A stretch of 64,000 nt of DNA, taken from positions 496,001-560,000 of the forward strand of contig JBJKVF010000006.1 in NCBI GenBank assembly GCA_045562755.1, given 5' to 3'. Of the stretch, positions 1-7,858 are shown in pieces (position 1 is the stretch's first letter; each line of letters opens with the position of its first letter). The notes under the pieces are model-generated. The model was given only the letters and a program-made list of their open reading frames with translations, did no database searches and was not told the origin of the DNA. The position numbers were made by a program, and so were the translations under genes. The stretch comes from GCA-002708145 sp045562755 (lineage in GTDB: Bacteria > Chloroflexota > Dehalococcoidia > Lucifugimonadales > Lucifugimonadaceae).

Positions 1-1
1 A

Positions 2-127
2 ATTAAAGAAAATATTGATACACACTGTCACTCTAACTTTGAAATGAATTTTGGTCAAGAAAATATAGTAAGTATTATCAAAATTATTATTAATATTTTC
101 TTAAGTAAATTAAAAACTCAGTATTAA
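2..127 (+). CDS. C-terminal end of an unidentified protein (partial)
   Basis: An open frame enters from the left edge and ends at a TAA at 125-127, giving 41 residues that begin with a histidine/cysteine-containing stretch (DTHCHSNFEMNFG) and finish with an isoleucine-rich helix. It would overlap the 3' end of the converging tlyA gene by 38 bases, which fits the overlapping convergent ends seen elsewhere in this window. The fragment is too short to assign a family and could be a chance open frame. Confidence 0.3.
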   Translation: MKENIDTHCHSNFEMNFGQENIVSIIKIIINIFLSKLKTQY

Positions 128-827
128 TATTATCCTTGTCATAATTATATTTTGATATATTTAAAACTCTAAGCTTATTACTTATTGCCCAAAATATAAA
201 TCTACCAATTACAGATGAATAAACTGAAGTATCTTTTACAATACCTCCTTTTGGTACAAAAATTTTCCTGGCCTCAAATTGAGGTTTTAATAATACTACT
301 AAACCTGCGTGTTTTTTTAGGAGAACCAAATTTTTTTGAAGGACAGCACTCAAAGAGGTAAATGATACATCTGCTACCAAAAATTCAAAAACTTCTGATA
401 TATTTAGTCCAAAAGCCGCGTTAGTTTTTTCTAAACTTATCACTCTTTTATCATTCTTTAATTTATTATGTAATTGCCCTTTTCCAACATCAACAGAGTA
501 AACTTTTGTCGCACCATTTTTAATCAAACAATCTGTAAAGCCGCCAGTTGAAGATCCAATATCTAAGCATATAAGATTACTTACATCTATTCTAAATTTA
601 TCTAAAGCAAATTTTAGCTTATATCCCCCTTTTGAAACAAATTCAGGAGAATCCAAAATTTTCAAATCAATATTTTTATCGACTAATAACCCAGGGGTAG
701 GATAAATTTTCCTGTCATTTAAAATTACTTTTCCAGATAAAATTAATGCTTCAGCGTGTCTTAGGCTTTTTGCTATATTTTTCTCTAGTAAAAGATCATT
801 AAGTTTAATTTTTTCTTTTTTTGACAT
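90..827 (-). CDS. tlyA: TlyA-family rRNA 2'-O-methyltransferase (S4 + FtsJ-like)
   Basis: This 245-residue protein has an N-terminal S4 RNA-binding domain (about residues 1-60, LNDLLLEKNIAKSLRHAEAL) and an FtsJ/RrmJ-like methyltransferase domain. The SAM loop DIGSSTGGFTD is at about 89-99, preceded by the SKGGYKL segment. The family methylates ribose of rRNA cytidines (TlyA, formerly called hemolysin A). Length and domain order are those of TlyA, and a late LKPQFEA motif supports the assignment. It is divergent from the UbiA gene, with only 57 bases between them. Family assignment is firm; the exact rRNA target is inferred. Confidence 0.9.
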   Translation of the reverse strand: MSKKEKIKLNDLLLEKNIAKSLRHAEALILSGKVILNDRKIYPTPGLLVDKNIDLKILDSPEFVSKGGYKLKFALDKFRIDVSNLICLDIGSSTGGFTDCLIKNGATKVYSVDVGKGQLHNKLKNDKRVISLEKTNAAFGLNISEVFEFLVADVSFTSLSAVLQKNLVLLKKHAGLVVLLKPQFEARKIFVPKGGIVKDTSVYSSVIGRFIFWAISNKLRVLNISKYNYDKDNINTEFLIYLRKY

Positions 828-884
828 TATAATTACAAAACATTTTATATCATAATCTGATTATATTATTGTAAACTCTATATA

Positions 885-1844
885 GTGATGAAAAAAGTTA
901 AACAAATATTAATTACCTCTAGGCCTCAGCAGATTACTAAGAATTTTCTTGTTTTAGTTCCTCTTTTCTTCACCATAAACATTTGGTTTAACCAGGAAGA
1001 TATTTCTGGAATGATGGCAATAATTTTGAAGTCATTATTCGCTTTTTTAATTTCTATACTTATGTCTACTGCGGTGTACTATATTAATGATTTGCTTGAT
1101 ATAAATCAGGATAAAAATCATCCTAAAAAAAAATATAGGCCAATTGCAAAAGGTGATATTTCAATTAATTTAGCTATATTTATAGCTTCAATATTAGTAG
1201 TTTCTAGTCTAATTTTTTCTACTGTTATCTCTAGTCAGATGTTTTTAGCAACTTTTTTATACTTAATACTAAATATTCTATACAGCATATATCTTAAGAA
1301 TTTAGCTATAGTAGATATTTTATGTATTTCAGCGAGTTTCGTAATTAGAGCTATTATGGGATCAATTGCGATTGATCATTCTATAATTACAATTAATGAA
1401 AATCAGATAGAATTAGACTTAGCAATTTCTCCATGGCTTTATGTAGTTACTGGACTTGGATCATTAATGTTAGCTATTGGTAAACGTAAGTCAGAGATAA
1501 AAAATTTAAAGCAACCTACTAATTACGATCAAAGATTAGTATTAAGCAAATATTCAGTACCATTTCTTGAAAGTATTTTAAATGTTGTTTCTTCAGCAAC
1601 TCTTATTTGTTATACTCTATATACATTTAACTCTGAATCTAATTCAAATGTGCCTGAAAACAACTCTATGATGATAACAATTCCTTTTGTTGCTTTCGGA
1701 ATATTACGATATATATATTTAATTCATCATGATAATAAAGGAGAAACTCCAGAAAAAATTTTATTGTCTGATTTACCTACAATTATCAACATAATATTAT
1801 GGATAATAGCTGGATCTTCCATACTTATGCTTGGAAAAATTTAG
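885..1844 (+). CDS. UbiA-family prenyltransferase, decaprenyl-phosphate phosphoribosyltransferase-like
   Basis: This is an integral membrane protein of about 319 residues with many hydrophobic segments. The UbiA Asp-rich motif lies at about 68-86 (NDLLDINQDKNHP followed by RPIAKG), and a later GKRKSE motif is typical of the branch that transfers phosphoribose to polyprenyl phosphate (DPPR synthase). It therefore probably works in cell-envelope polyisoprenyl sugar synthesis rather than quinone synthesis; that subfamily call is inference from motifs. The frame opens with GTG at 885, immediately followed by ATG at 888; either could be the start. The next gene begins 3 bases after the stop, suggesting cotranscription. 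Confidence 0.82.
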   Translation: MMKKVKQILITSRPQQITKNFLVLVPLFFTINIWFNQEDISGMMAIILKSLFAFLISILMSTAVYYINDLLDINQDKNHPKKKYRPIAKGDISINLAIFIASILVVSSLIFSTVISSQMFLATFLYLILNILYSIYLKNLAIVDILCISASFVIRAIMGSIAIDHSIITINENQIELDLAISPWLYVVTGLGSLMLAIGKRKSEIKNLKQPTNYDQRLVLSKYSVPFLESILNVVSSATLICYTLYTFNSESNSNVPENNSMMITIPFVAFGILRYIYLIHHDNKGETPEKILLSDLPTIINIILWIIAGSSILMLGKI

Positions 1845-1847
1845 TTA

Positions 1848-2363
1848 ATGAATAATTTTATTAATCACTACTCATTAGTTATTTTCGCCCCCATTTTACT
1901 GATAATTTTATTCTTCTTAATCTCCAAAATAACAAAAAACAAACTTATCTTATTTTCTTTATTATTCCTAATAATTTTAGGAATAATTATAATAATTAAT
2001 TCCTTTTCTCCTAAAGAATTAGATGGAAATGTAAAATCAAACGAGATGCTAAGTAGTGATAAAGTGAAGTTCGTTCAAGTATACTCACAAACGTGCATTG
2101 GTTGTATAATTAATGAACCTATATTAAGGGATTTAGAAGTTGATTTAAATAAAGAATTTAATTTTGATGTGATGATCATTAAGTTAGATGTAAGCAATAA
2201 AAAAAACTTCGATACAATAAAAAACTTAAACGCTTTTACTACACCAAGCTACATAATTCTATCAAGTAAAAATACTGTAATATGGAAGCAGTCAGGTGGT
2301 TTACTCAATAGAAACCATGTGGTTAATGAAATTAATAATCATTTAGCATTAATTAAACGATAA
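1848..2363 (+). CDS. Membrane-anchored thioredoxin-like protein
   Basis: Two hydrophobic helices fill about residues 8-26 and 33-51. After them comes a thioredoxin-fold domain with a CIGC redox motif at about 83-86 (context YSQTCIGC) and the cis-proline segment FTTPSYI. The domain is probably extracytoplasmic and could act in disulfide exchange or cytochrome/lipoprotein maturation; the partner is not known. The gene follows the UbiA gene by 3 bases. Its last 25 bases overlap the end of the converging sugar-kinase gene in another frame. Fold and motif are clear; the specific role is not. Confidence 0.7.
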   Translation: MNNFINHYSLVIFAPILLIILFFLISKITKNKLILFSLLFLIILGIIIIINSFSPKELDGNVKSNEMLSSDKVKFVQVYSQTCIGCIINEPILRDLEVDLNKEFNFDVMIIKLDVSNKKNFDTIKNLNAFTTPSYIILSSKNTVIWKQSGGLLNRNHVVNEINNHLALIKR

Positions 2364-3190
2364 ATTTCTGAATTCAATAAACTAAAATCTAATCCTTCAA
2401 ACTTAATAGAAATCGCAGAGCAAGCATTAGCAAAGTATGCCGATTCTAAAATATTTTTACCTTGTGAAATTGCTATAGTGAAAGAAGCAGCCCAAACATC
2501 TCCTGCTCCATTGAGATCTTTATATTCAACTTCAAATGCGGGTACCGAAAAAATTTCCTTCTCATAAAAAATTTGAACTCCTTCTCCTCCTTTGGTTACA
2601 CAAAGATAATTAGATTTTTTCTTGAGAGTTGACAATCTGGTATTTGTTGATTTTAGCTCATCTTTTGAGATAACTATTATGTCCCATTTTCCATTATGAA
2701 TTTTTGCAATATTATCCTCAAGGTGAATGGTTCCATTTTTACGTATTTTTCTAAACCAACCTGATGGAACTAAACAAGAAATTTTATGATCAATCCAATC
2801 AGAACAATCAGAAGAAATTTCATCAAGTAAAGGAGCAACAAAAAGAATTTTTGAAAATACTTTTTCCGGTATGTCCTTTTTCGTAATATGGGTACTAAAA
2901 TTAAATAATTTTTGTTGGCGAATTTGCCCTGAAAAATAATTATGAAATATCGGAATTTCAGATGTATTTTGTGTTAAAATATCTACATTATCAAGTTTTT
3001 TTTTCAGTGGATATTCTCGTTGAGTAGATGTAATAATTCCAGTTTGTAATCCTAAATTAACAGAAGTTTTTGCCGAGTACGCTACCGCTCCACCAGGAAT
3101 AAGCTTATCATTGATAATTTTTTCATATTTATTTCTATCATATGAAAGGCTGCCCATAGAAATAAAATCATACAAATATGCTTTTTTCAT
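2339..3190 (-). CDS. PfkB/ribokinase-family carbohydrate kinase
   Basis: The 283-residue product carries the PfkB C-terminal signature DLNGAGDVWAASF, in which the GAGD aspartate is the family's catalytic base and the glycines form the anion hole. An N-terminal GGAVAYSA segment matches the substrate-side glycine motif. The family phosphorylates sugars or nucleosides with ATP; nothing here identifies the substrate. It lies 10 bases downstream of jag and is probably the last gene of the rpmH-yidC-jag operon, an unusual addition to that cluster. Its 3' end overlaps the thioredoxin-like gene by 25 bases. Confidence 0.75.
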   Translation of the reverse strand: MKKAYLYDFISMGSLSYDRNKYEKIINDKLIPGGAVAYSAKTSVNLGLQTGIITSTQREYPLKKKLDNVDILTQNTSEIPIFHNYFSGQIRQQKLFNFSTHITKKDIPEKVFSKILFVAPLLDEISSDCSDWIDHKISCLVPSGWFRKIRKNGTIHLEDNIAKIHNGKWDIIVISKDELKSTNTRLSTLKKKSNYLCVTKGGEGVQIFYEKEIFSVPAFEVEYKDLNGAGDVWAASFTIAISQGKNILESAYFANACSAISIKFEGLDFSLLNSEIYRLINAK

Positions 3191-3200
3191 AAATTAAAAA

Positions 3201-3968
3201 CTATTTTGGTCTAATAACAACAAATCTATCTCTACCTTTACCTTCAGATTCTGTAATTATTTTAGGATTCTTAGAAAGGGTTACATGTATAATTCTTCTG
3301 TCAACTGGGGACATTGGCTCCAAAATTCTTTCTTCCCCTGTATCCAATACTTCTTTTGCTATATTTCTAGCTATATTTCTAAGTGTTCTCATCCTTCTTC
3401 TTCTATAGTCTTCTATATCAATATGTATATTAGATTTTCTACCTAATTGTCTACTAGTAATCATTCTAACTAAAAATTGAATTGATTGAAGTGTTTCTCC
3501 TCTTTTACCTATCAAAAGTGCAGAATCTTCACCTTCAATTTCAAATGAAATCTTAGAACTATTTGAATCTTCACGAATATAAGTATCTGCTACTACGCCC
3601 ATAGAACTCAAAAAATAATCTAATAATTCTGAGGATAATTTTTCAGCTTCTTCATTGCTACCATAATCCTCAGGAGTGCTTGATTGTTCATCATTCTTAA
3701 TAATAGATTTTTTATCTTTTAGTTTTATATCTTTAGAAATTCTTTCTTTACTATTAACTGAAGTTTTCTTTTTTGACTTTACATTTTTTTTAGCTCCTAT
3801 AAGAGTTACTGATATCTCTGCTGGTTCACCGCCAAAACCCATGATCCCTGATCTGCCAGGATTATCTACCTTTATGTCTATTTCTTCTAGCTCTACGTCC
3901 ATCTCTTTTAGAGCGATTTCTGTTGCTTCGTCTACTGTTTTGCCCGAGAATTTCTTCATCTTCGTCAT
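3201..3968 (-). CDS. jag: Jag/KhpB RNA-binding protein (Jag_N-KH-R3H)
   Basis: The 255-residue protein shows all three Jag modules: an N-terminal Jag_N domain (KKFSGKTVDEATEIAL, residues about 5-50), a lysine-rich linker, a KH domain with LLIGKRGETLQSIQFL, and a C-terminal R3H domain rich in arginine followed by EPMSPVDRRIIH. KhpB/Jag binds RNA and acts with KhpA in cell-envelope and division control. It is the usual downstream neighbour of yidC. Its first 107 bases are also read, in another frame, as the end of yidC. A second ATG at 3959 is an alternative start and would still leave a 98-base overlap. Confidence 0.92.
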   Translation of the reverse strand: MTKMKKFSGKTVDEATEIALKEMDVELEEIDIKVDNPGRSGIMGFGGEPAEISVTLIGAKKNVKSKKKTSVNSKERISKDIKLKDKKSIIKNDEQSSTPEDYGSNEEAEKLSSELLDYFLSSMGVVADTYIREDSNSSKISFEIEGEDSALLIGKRGETLQSIQFLVRMITSRQLGRKSNIHIDIEDYRRRRMRTLRNIARNIAKEVLDTGEERILEPMSPVDRRIIHVTLSKNPKIITESEGKGRDRFVVIRPK

Positions 3969-4830
3969 TACTACTTTCCTCCTTATTATTGTTATTTTGA
4001 TTTGGATTAGGTTCCATTTCTAAAAGTTGCTTTCTTTCCAAACGTGTTTTTTCTGTTCCAAGATATAACTTTCCAAAAAGTTCTATTGGCTGCTTGCCAC
4101 TTGCATAATACTGTATTATTACACCTACAATATTTGAAAATAAAATATAAACTCCTAAACCAGCTGGAAATTGCCATGTGAAAAAACCAAACATAATTGG
4201 CATCATCCAGAGCATCATCTGGTTTGTTTGTCTTTGACGAGGATCTGATGTGGGGTTAGTTGTCATTTTTTGCTGAACAAACATTGATACTCCTACTAAA
4301 AGAGGCAATAAATAATTCCATGGAAAATATGCACTCGAAACTAAGTCAACTAATAAAATTCCAATAAATTCACTGTTAAAAGGCACTACAGAAATAGCTG
4401 GATTCCATGAGTAAAATAGTGTAGATAATTTAGCCATTCCTTCTGGGGTTGATGGCATAGTTTGAATTATTGCCCGATACAGACCAATCCATAAGGGCAT
4501 CTGAATTATCATAGGACCAAGACAACCAATAGGACTAACTCCTGCTTCTTTATAAAGACCCATTGTTTCAGATGACATTTTTCTTCTTGCATCACCAGAC
4601 TTACCTTTATATTTTTCCTGTATAGCCTTCATTTTTGGCTGAATTGATTGAAGTTTTTTCATCTGACTTGTTTGTCTAATAGTTAGAGGAATCATTAATA
4701 TTCGAATAAAAATTGTAAAGAAAATTATACTAAGGCCAAAATTTGAAAATAATAGGTAATAAAGTACAGCCAAACTGTTTATCATTGGCCTCATTATTAT
4801 TTCTAACCACAATGTCCCTAAAAATTCCAT
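3862..4830 (-). CDS. yidC: YidC/OxaA membrane protein insertase
   Basis: This 322-residue protein is a short-form YidC without the large periplasmic domain of Gram-negative homologs. It has about five hydrophobic segments, the conserved arginine of the hydrophilic groove in FFTIFIRILMIPLT, a charged coiled hairpin (QPKMKAIQEKYKG), and a proline/methionine-rich GPMIIQMPLW segment. The tail is acidic, then strongly basic (RRSNRNRSKRDGRRARR), typical of the ribosome-binding tail of this family. That basic tail is encoded inside the start of jag. YidC inserts and folds inner-membrane proteins with SecYEG or alone. Confidence 0.93.
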   Translation of the reverse strand: MEFLGTLWLEIIMRPMINSLAVLYYLLFSNFGLSIIFFTIFIRILMIPLTIRQTSQMKKLQSIQPKMKAIQEKYKGKSGDARRKMSSETMGLYKEAGVSPIGCLGPMIIQMPLWIGLYRAIIQTMPSTPEGMAKLSTLFYSWNPAISVVPFNSEFIGILLVDLVSSAYFPWNYLLPLLVGVSMFVQQKMTTNPTSDPRQRQTNQMMLWMMPIMFGFFTWQFPAGLGVYILFSNIVGVIIQYYASGKQPIELFGKLYLGTEKTRLERKQLLEMEPNPNQNNNNKEESSNDEDEEILGQNSRRSNRNRSKRDGRRARRNRHKGR

Positions 4831-4852
4831 CTATAATATCCTAAAATAATTA

Positions 4853-6094
4853 CTAATCACCGCAAAAACCTCCTGAATCTAGATCGATACATCCTTCAAG
4901 GTTGGTAGAAATAGAAGAAAACCACTTAAATTCATTACTATCTGTTTGCAAATAAATTCTATCATCATAAAAAAGTGGACTTGAAACTACAGAATCTTCT
5001 GTAATAAACATACCGAGCTCTCTCCCATCTAAAACAGAGATAATATATACGTTTTTTTCTGAAGATGGAATAGCGAGAGATCTTTCAGTGATAGCTCCTC
5101 TGCTTCTATCAAAAAGAACAGGACTAGAAACTATCTGACCATCAGGGATTTTGGTTTTCCAGTTTGTTTTAGCAGTTTCAACATCCAATGAATAAATTTC
5201 TCCAGACAAAGAAAAAACGAATAAGTTTTCATCTTCAATCACAACAGGAGTACCTATCCAAGAATCTAGTTCTTTTTGCCATTCTCCTAGTGATGAATTA
5301 AGTGTAGAAAAATTACTTCTTTCATTATTAGAAATATTGTTTATGTTTAATTTATAAAGTGTATTGGAAAAATCTCCGAAATAAATATAATTATCTCTTA
5401 TGTATAGTGAGCTATATATTGCACCTTTTGATTCGAAAATCCAGAGAATTCTATCTTCAGGATTTATAAATTCAATATCATCTGACAAATCTATAGCGTA
5501 TAAGTGGCCTGACATTGTAGGAACATATGCAATAGACTCATTTATCAGTACACCACCCCATGATGCTCCGTTTAGGGGTAATTTCCATGACTCAAGTAGG
5601 TAATTATCATCTAAGATAAATTCAAAAAAATATCCTTCACTAGAATTATTTATATCGGAGATTAATGAGGTGGAAATATAAATTTTCTCATCATCCTTAC
5701 TAGCTATAGGACCAATTAATTTTGTCTTTATTTGATACCCATCTTCTCCCCATAGCAATAAACCAGATTTTTTATCAATTTTATAAATTTGGCCTTCACA
5801 ATCATCACCTCTACATGAATAAGCCGTTCCTATAAGATCATTTTTTATAGATATTGGACTTGAATAAGTAGAACCAACACTATTATTATTTTTATATCCC
5901 CAATTCCTATTTAAGGTATTAGAATTAATGTCAAATTGTACAAATTCACCTTTTTTTGTGGGTATAATTATTTTTTCATCAGATATTATCGGATCTGCCC
6001 AGCCGCCTTGAGGAGAAAGATCATTCATGCAACCTGTGAAAATTATTATCGATAATATAATTATAGAAATAAATAAGTTCTTCTTGTAAGTCAT
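4853..6094 (-). CDS. PQQ-like beta-propeller lipoprotein in the yidC cluster
   Basis: The 413-residue product starts with a basic and hydrophobic signal and a lipobox-like FTGC at about residues 19-22, so the mature protein is probably a lipid-anchored extracellular protein. The rest consists of repeats of the PQQ/BamB-like beta-propeller type, recognisable as recurring 'YALD/YKID...G...W' strands such as IYSLDVETAKTNWKTKI and VYIISVLDGRELG. Such propellers are usually protein-interaction scaffolds or dehydrogenase cores; no dehydrogenase residues are evident. It is wedged between yidD (4-base overlap) and yidC (22 bases), hinting at a role in membrane-protein insertion or folding, which is inference. 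Confidence 0.72.
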   Translation of the reverse strand: MTYKKNLFISIIILSIIIFTGCMNDLSPQGGWADPIISDEKIIIPTKKGEFVQFDINSNTLNRNWGYKNNNSVGSTYSSPISIKNDLIGTAYSCRGDDCEGQIYKIDKKSGLLLWGEDGYQIKTKLIGPIASKDDEKIYISTSLISDINNSSEGYFFEFILDDNYLLESWKLPLNGASWGGVLINESIAYVPTMSGHLYAIDLSDDIEFINPEDRILWIFESKGAIYSSLYIRDNYIYFGDFSNTLYKLNINNISNNERSNFSTLNSSLGEWQKELDSWIGTPVVIEDENLFVFSLSGEIYSLDVETAKTNWKTKIPDGQIVSSPVLFDRSRGAITERSLAIPSSEKNVYIISVLDGRELGMFITEDSVVSSPLFYDDRIYLQTDSNEFKWFSSISTNLEGCIDLDSGGFCGD

Positions 6095-6321
6095 TTAATT
6101 TTCTCTTGAATTCTAACTGGATCAAATATAACTTTATTTGATGGACGACATTTAAAAATCCTCTTTATCGTCATATACGTTCCTTTAAAAATACCAAATT
6201 CGCAAAAAGCCTCATAAGAATACTCTGAACATGTTGGATAATACCTACATTGACTTGGCAAATAAGGAGAAATTGAAAGCTTGTAAAACTTCCAAACTAA
6301 TTTTATTAATCTATTTTTCAT
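6091..6321 (-). CDS. yidD: YidD membrane-protein insertion efficiency factor
   Basis: This small protein of 76 residues is a canonical YidD. It has a short amphipathic N-terminus (LIKLVWKFYKLSISPYLPSQC) and three conserved cysteines in the family motif CRYYPTCSEYSYEA, then a late CRPSN. YidD assists YidC-dependent insertion at the membrane. It overlaps rnpA by 11 bases and the downstream lipoprotein gene by 4 bases, showing tight translational coupling within the rpmH-rnpA-yidD-yidC order. Confidence 0.93.
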   Translation of the reverse strand: MKNRLIKLVWKFYKLSISPYLPSQCRYYPTCSEYSYEAFCEFGIFKGTYMTIKRIFKCRPSNKVIFDPVRIQEKIK

Positions 6322-6685
6322 TTAAGTCTTTGGAATTCAAATTATATTCAGGAATAATAGATAGACTTAGTAAAGAATCTAAAAAAGTTTTCCTAAATAA
6401 TTGAAAGTTCGTTTTTACTGATTCTCTTTTTGGTATAACTACTATATCCCAACCTTTATTAATATTATCTATACTTACAAATAAATTTCTTATTCTTCTT
6501 TTAACTAAATTTCTTTCGTTTGCATTGCCAACAGCCTTAGATACAGATAAACCTAGCCTTGTAATTCCTAGTGTATTAGATTTAGCCGATACATCTAATA
6601 GCGAACTGTTGAACCATTTTCCATAATTATAGACTTCTCTATAATCCTTCGTGCTAGTAATACGATATTTTCGCGAAAAGTCCAA
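6311..6685 (-). CDS. rnpA: Ribonuclease P protein component
   Basis: The 124-residue basic protein contains the RnpA hallmark arginine-rich helix (NANERNLVKRRIRNLF, about residues 54-69) and the N-terminal YRITSTKDYREVYNYG segment. It binds RNase P RNA and aids 5' maturation of tRNA precursors. Position just downstream of rpmH (13 bases) and overlapping yidD is the standard bacterial arrangement. Length is normal for the family. Confidence 0.93.
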   Translation of the reverse strand: MDFSRKYRITSTKDYREVYNYGKWFNSSLLDVSAKSNTLGITRLGLSVSKAVGNANERNLVKRRIRNLFVSIDNINKGWDIVVIPKRESVKTNFQLFRKTFLDSLLSLSIIPEYNLNSKDLNEK

Positions 6686-6698
6686 TTTCTAATTATAA

Positions 6699-6836
6699 TT
6701 ATACAGTTAAGCGTAGTCTGCCTTTGTTTCTTCGTCTAGCAAGAACAGAACGCCCATTTCTGGAACTCATACGTGAGCGAAATCCATGAACTCGCATTCT
6801 TCTTCTATTTTTTGGCTGATAAGTACGTTTTGGCAT
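6699..6836 (-). CDS. rpmH: 50S ribosomal protein L34
   Basis: A 45-residue, arginine/lysine-dominated frame reads MPKRTYQPKNRRRMRVHGF and continues with SRMSSRNGR and LARRRNKGR, a canonical bL34 sequence. ATG is at 6836 and the TAA stop at 6699-6701. It is the first gene of the minus-strand rpmH-rnpA-yidD-yidC-jag operon. No dnaA gene or DnaA box cluster was seen next to it. Confidence 0.95.
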   Translation of the reverse strand: MPKRTYQPKNRRRMRVHGFRSRMSSRNGRSVLARRRNKGRLRLTV

Positions 6837-6992
6837 AAATTCAAAAAAGTTATTTTTATTGTACTTGTAATTTTAATAGTCAATATAATGTAATGTCAAT
6901 GGAAAAAATAACTAGTTGATTTGTCTTAATGACGTTTCAGAATTATCATTAAAGGTGGTTTAAGTTTAAATATCTAGTGGGAAAAAATAATT

Positions 6993-7826
6993 ATGATTGA
7001 AGAAAAAAAAATAAAAGACGACACTACAGAAGAAATCTCGATAACTATTAATGACGCATTTCAAGAGTTTGTCAAACAGCTTCCAAAAAAAAATAAAAGA
7101 AACTCTCAATCAGATGTTGCAAAATTTATAAGATGGATAGGACCTGATAGACTTACCTCCTCTGTGTCACCATCTGAAATTGGTGAATATAATGAAAATT
7201 TTGGACCAAAAAATACATCTAGGGATATGACTGACAGAATCACCTATACAAAGGAATTCTTAATATATCTAAAAAAGAAAGAATATGTTGATTTAAATCT
7301 TGCTACTCATTTAAGATTACGTAAATCAAAAATTGGATCTAAAGGTAAATCTATGACTGCTAGTCCGACTATTAGATTAACTCAAAGTGGTTATAACGAG
7401 ATGAATAAACAACTTGCTAGATTACAAAAAGAAAGAATCAAATTAACTGCCGATATTCAAAGAGCCGCTGCAGATGGTGATGTTAGAGAAAATGCACCAC
7501 TAGAAGCTGCGAGAGAGAGTCAAGGTATGACAATAGGAAAAATTAGAGAAATAGAAGCAACCTTGAAAGCTTCTGTTGTTATCGACGGTTCAAAGAATGA
7601 TACAAACATAGTTCAAATCGGATCAAAGCTTGAATTAACAGAAAAAAATACTAAAAGCTCTGGAAAGTATCAATTAGTAGAAGCCAATGAAGCAAATCCT
7701 CTTGATGGTAAAATTTCAACTGTTTCACCCCTTGGGTCAGCTGTTTTAGGCCAAAATGTAGGAGAAGAGGTCAATGTTAATACTCCCAGAGGAAACCAAG
7801 TATATATAATTAGTAAAATATTATAA
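6993..7826 (+). CDS. greA: GreA-like transcription elongation factor with extra N-terminal domain
   Basis: Residues about 125-277 are a GreA/GreB factor: a coiled-coil hairpin (MNKQLARLQKERIKL) with the acidic tip DGDVRENAP at 161-169 that inserts into the RNA polymerase secondary channel, then an FKBP-like C-terminal domain ending in IVQIGSKLEL and SPLGSAVLGQNVGEEV. Residues about 20-115 are not part of normal GreA. They resemble the helical core-binding domain of tyrosine recombinases (FVKQLPKKNK, VAKFIRWIG, TKEFLIYLKKK), without any catalytic domain. The total of 277 residues compares with about 160 for usual GreA. It is transcribed divergently from rpmH. The GreA part is firm; the domain likeness is by eye. 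Confidence 0.85.
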   Translation: MIEEKKIKDDTTEEISITINDAFQEFVKQLPKKNKRNSQSDVAKFIRWIGPDRLTSSVSPSEIGEYNENFGPKNTSRDMTDRITYTKEFLIYLKKKEYVDLNLATHLRLRKSKIGSKGKSMTASPTIRLTQSGYNEMNKQLARLQKERIKLTADIQRAAADGDVRENAPLEAARESQGMTIGKIREIEATLKASVVIDGSKNDTNIVQIGSKLELTEKNTKSSGKYQLVEANEANPLDGKISTVSPLGSAVLGQNVGEEVNVNTPRGNQVYIISKIL

Positions 7827-7858
7827 TTTTTAACATATAAAAGATTCTGGAAAACATA

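Noticed and set aside
3676..4023. 115-residue plus-strand open frame opposite jag and yidC
   Set aside because: It lies fully antisense to two well-recognised genes and its composition mirrors their codons; it is a shadow frame.
6837..6992. Possible replication origin between rpmH and the greA-like gene
   Set aside because: rpmH often neighbours oriC and the 156-base gap is AT-rich, but I found no DnaA-box cluster and no dnaA or dnaN gene nearby.
7827..7858. yybP-ykoY manganese riboswitch before the TerC/Alx gene
   Set aside because: Only 32 bases separate the genes, too short for that aptamer.
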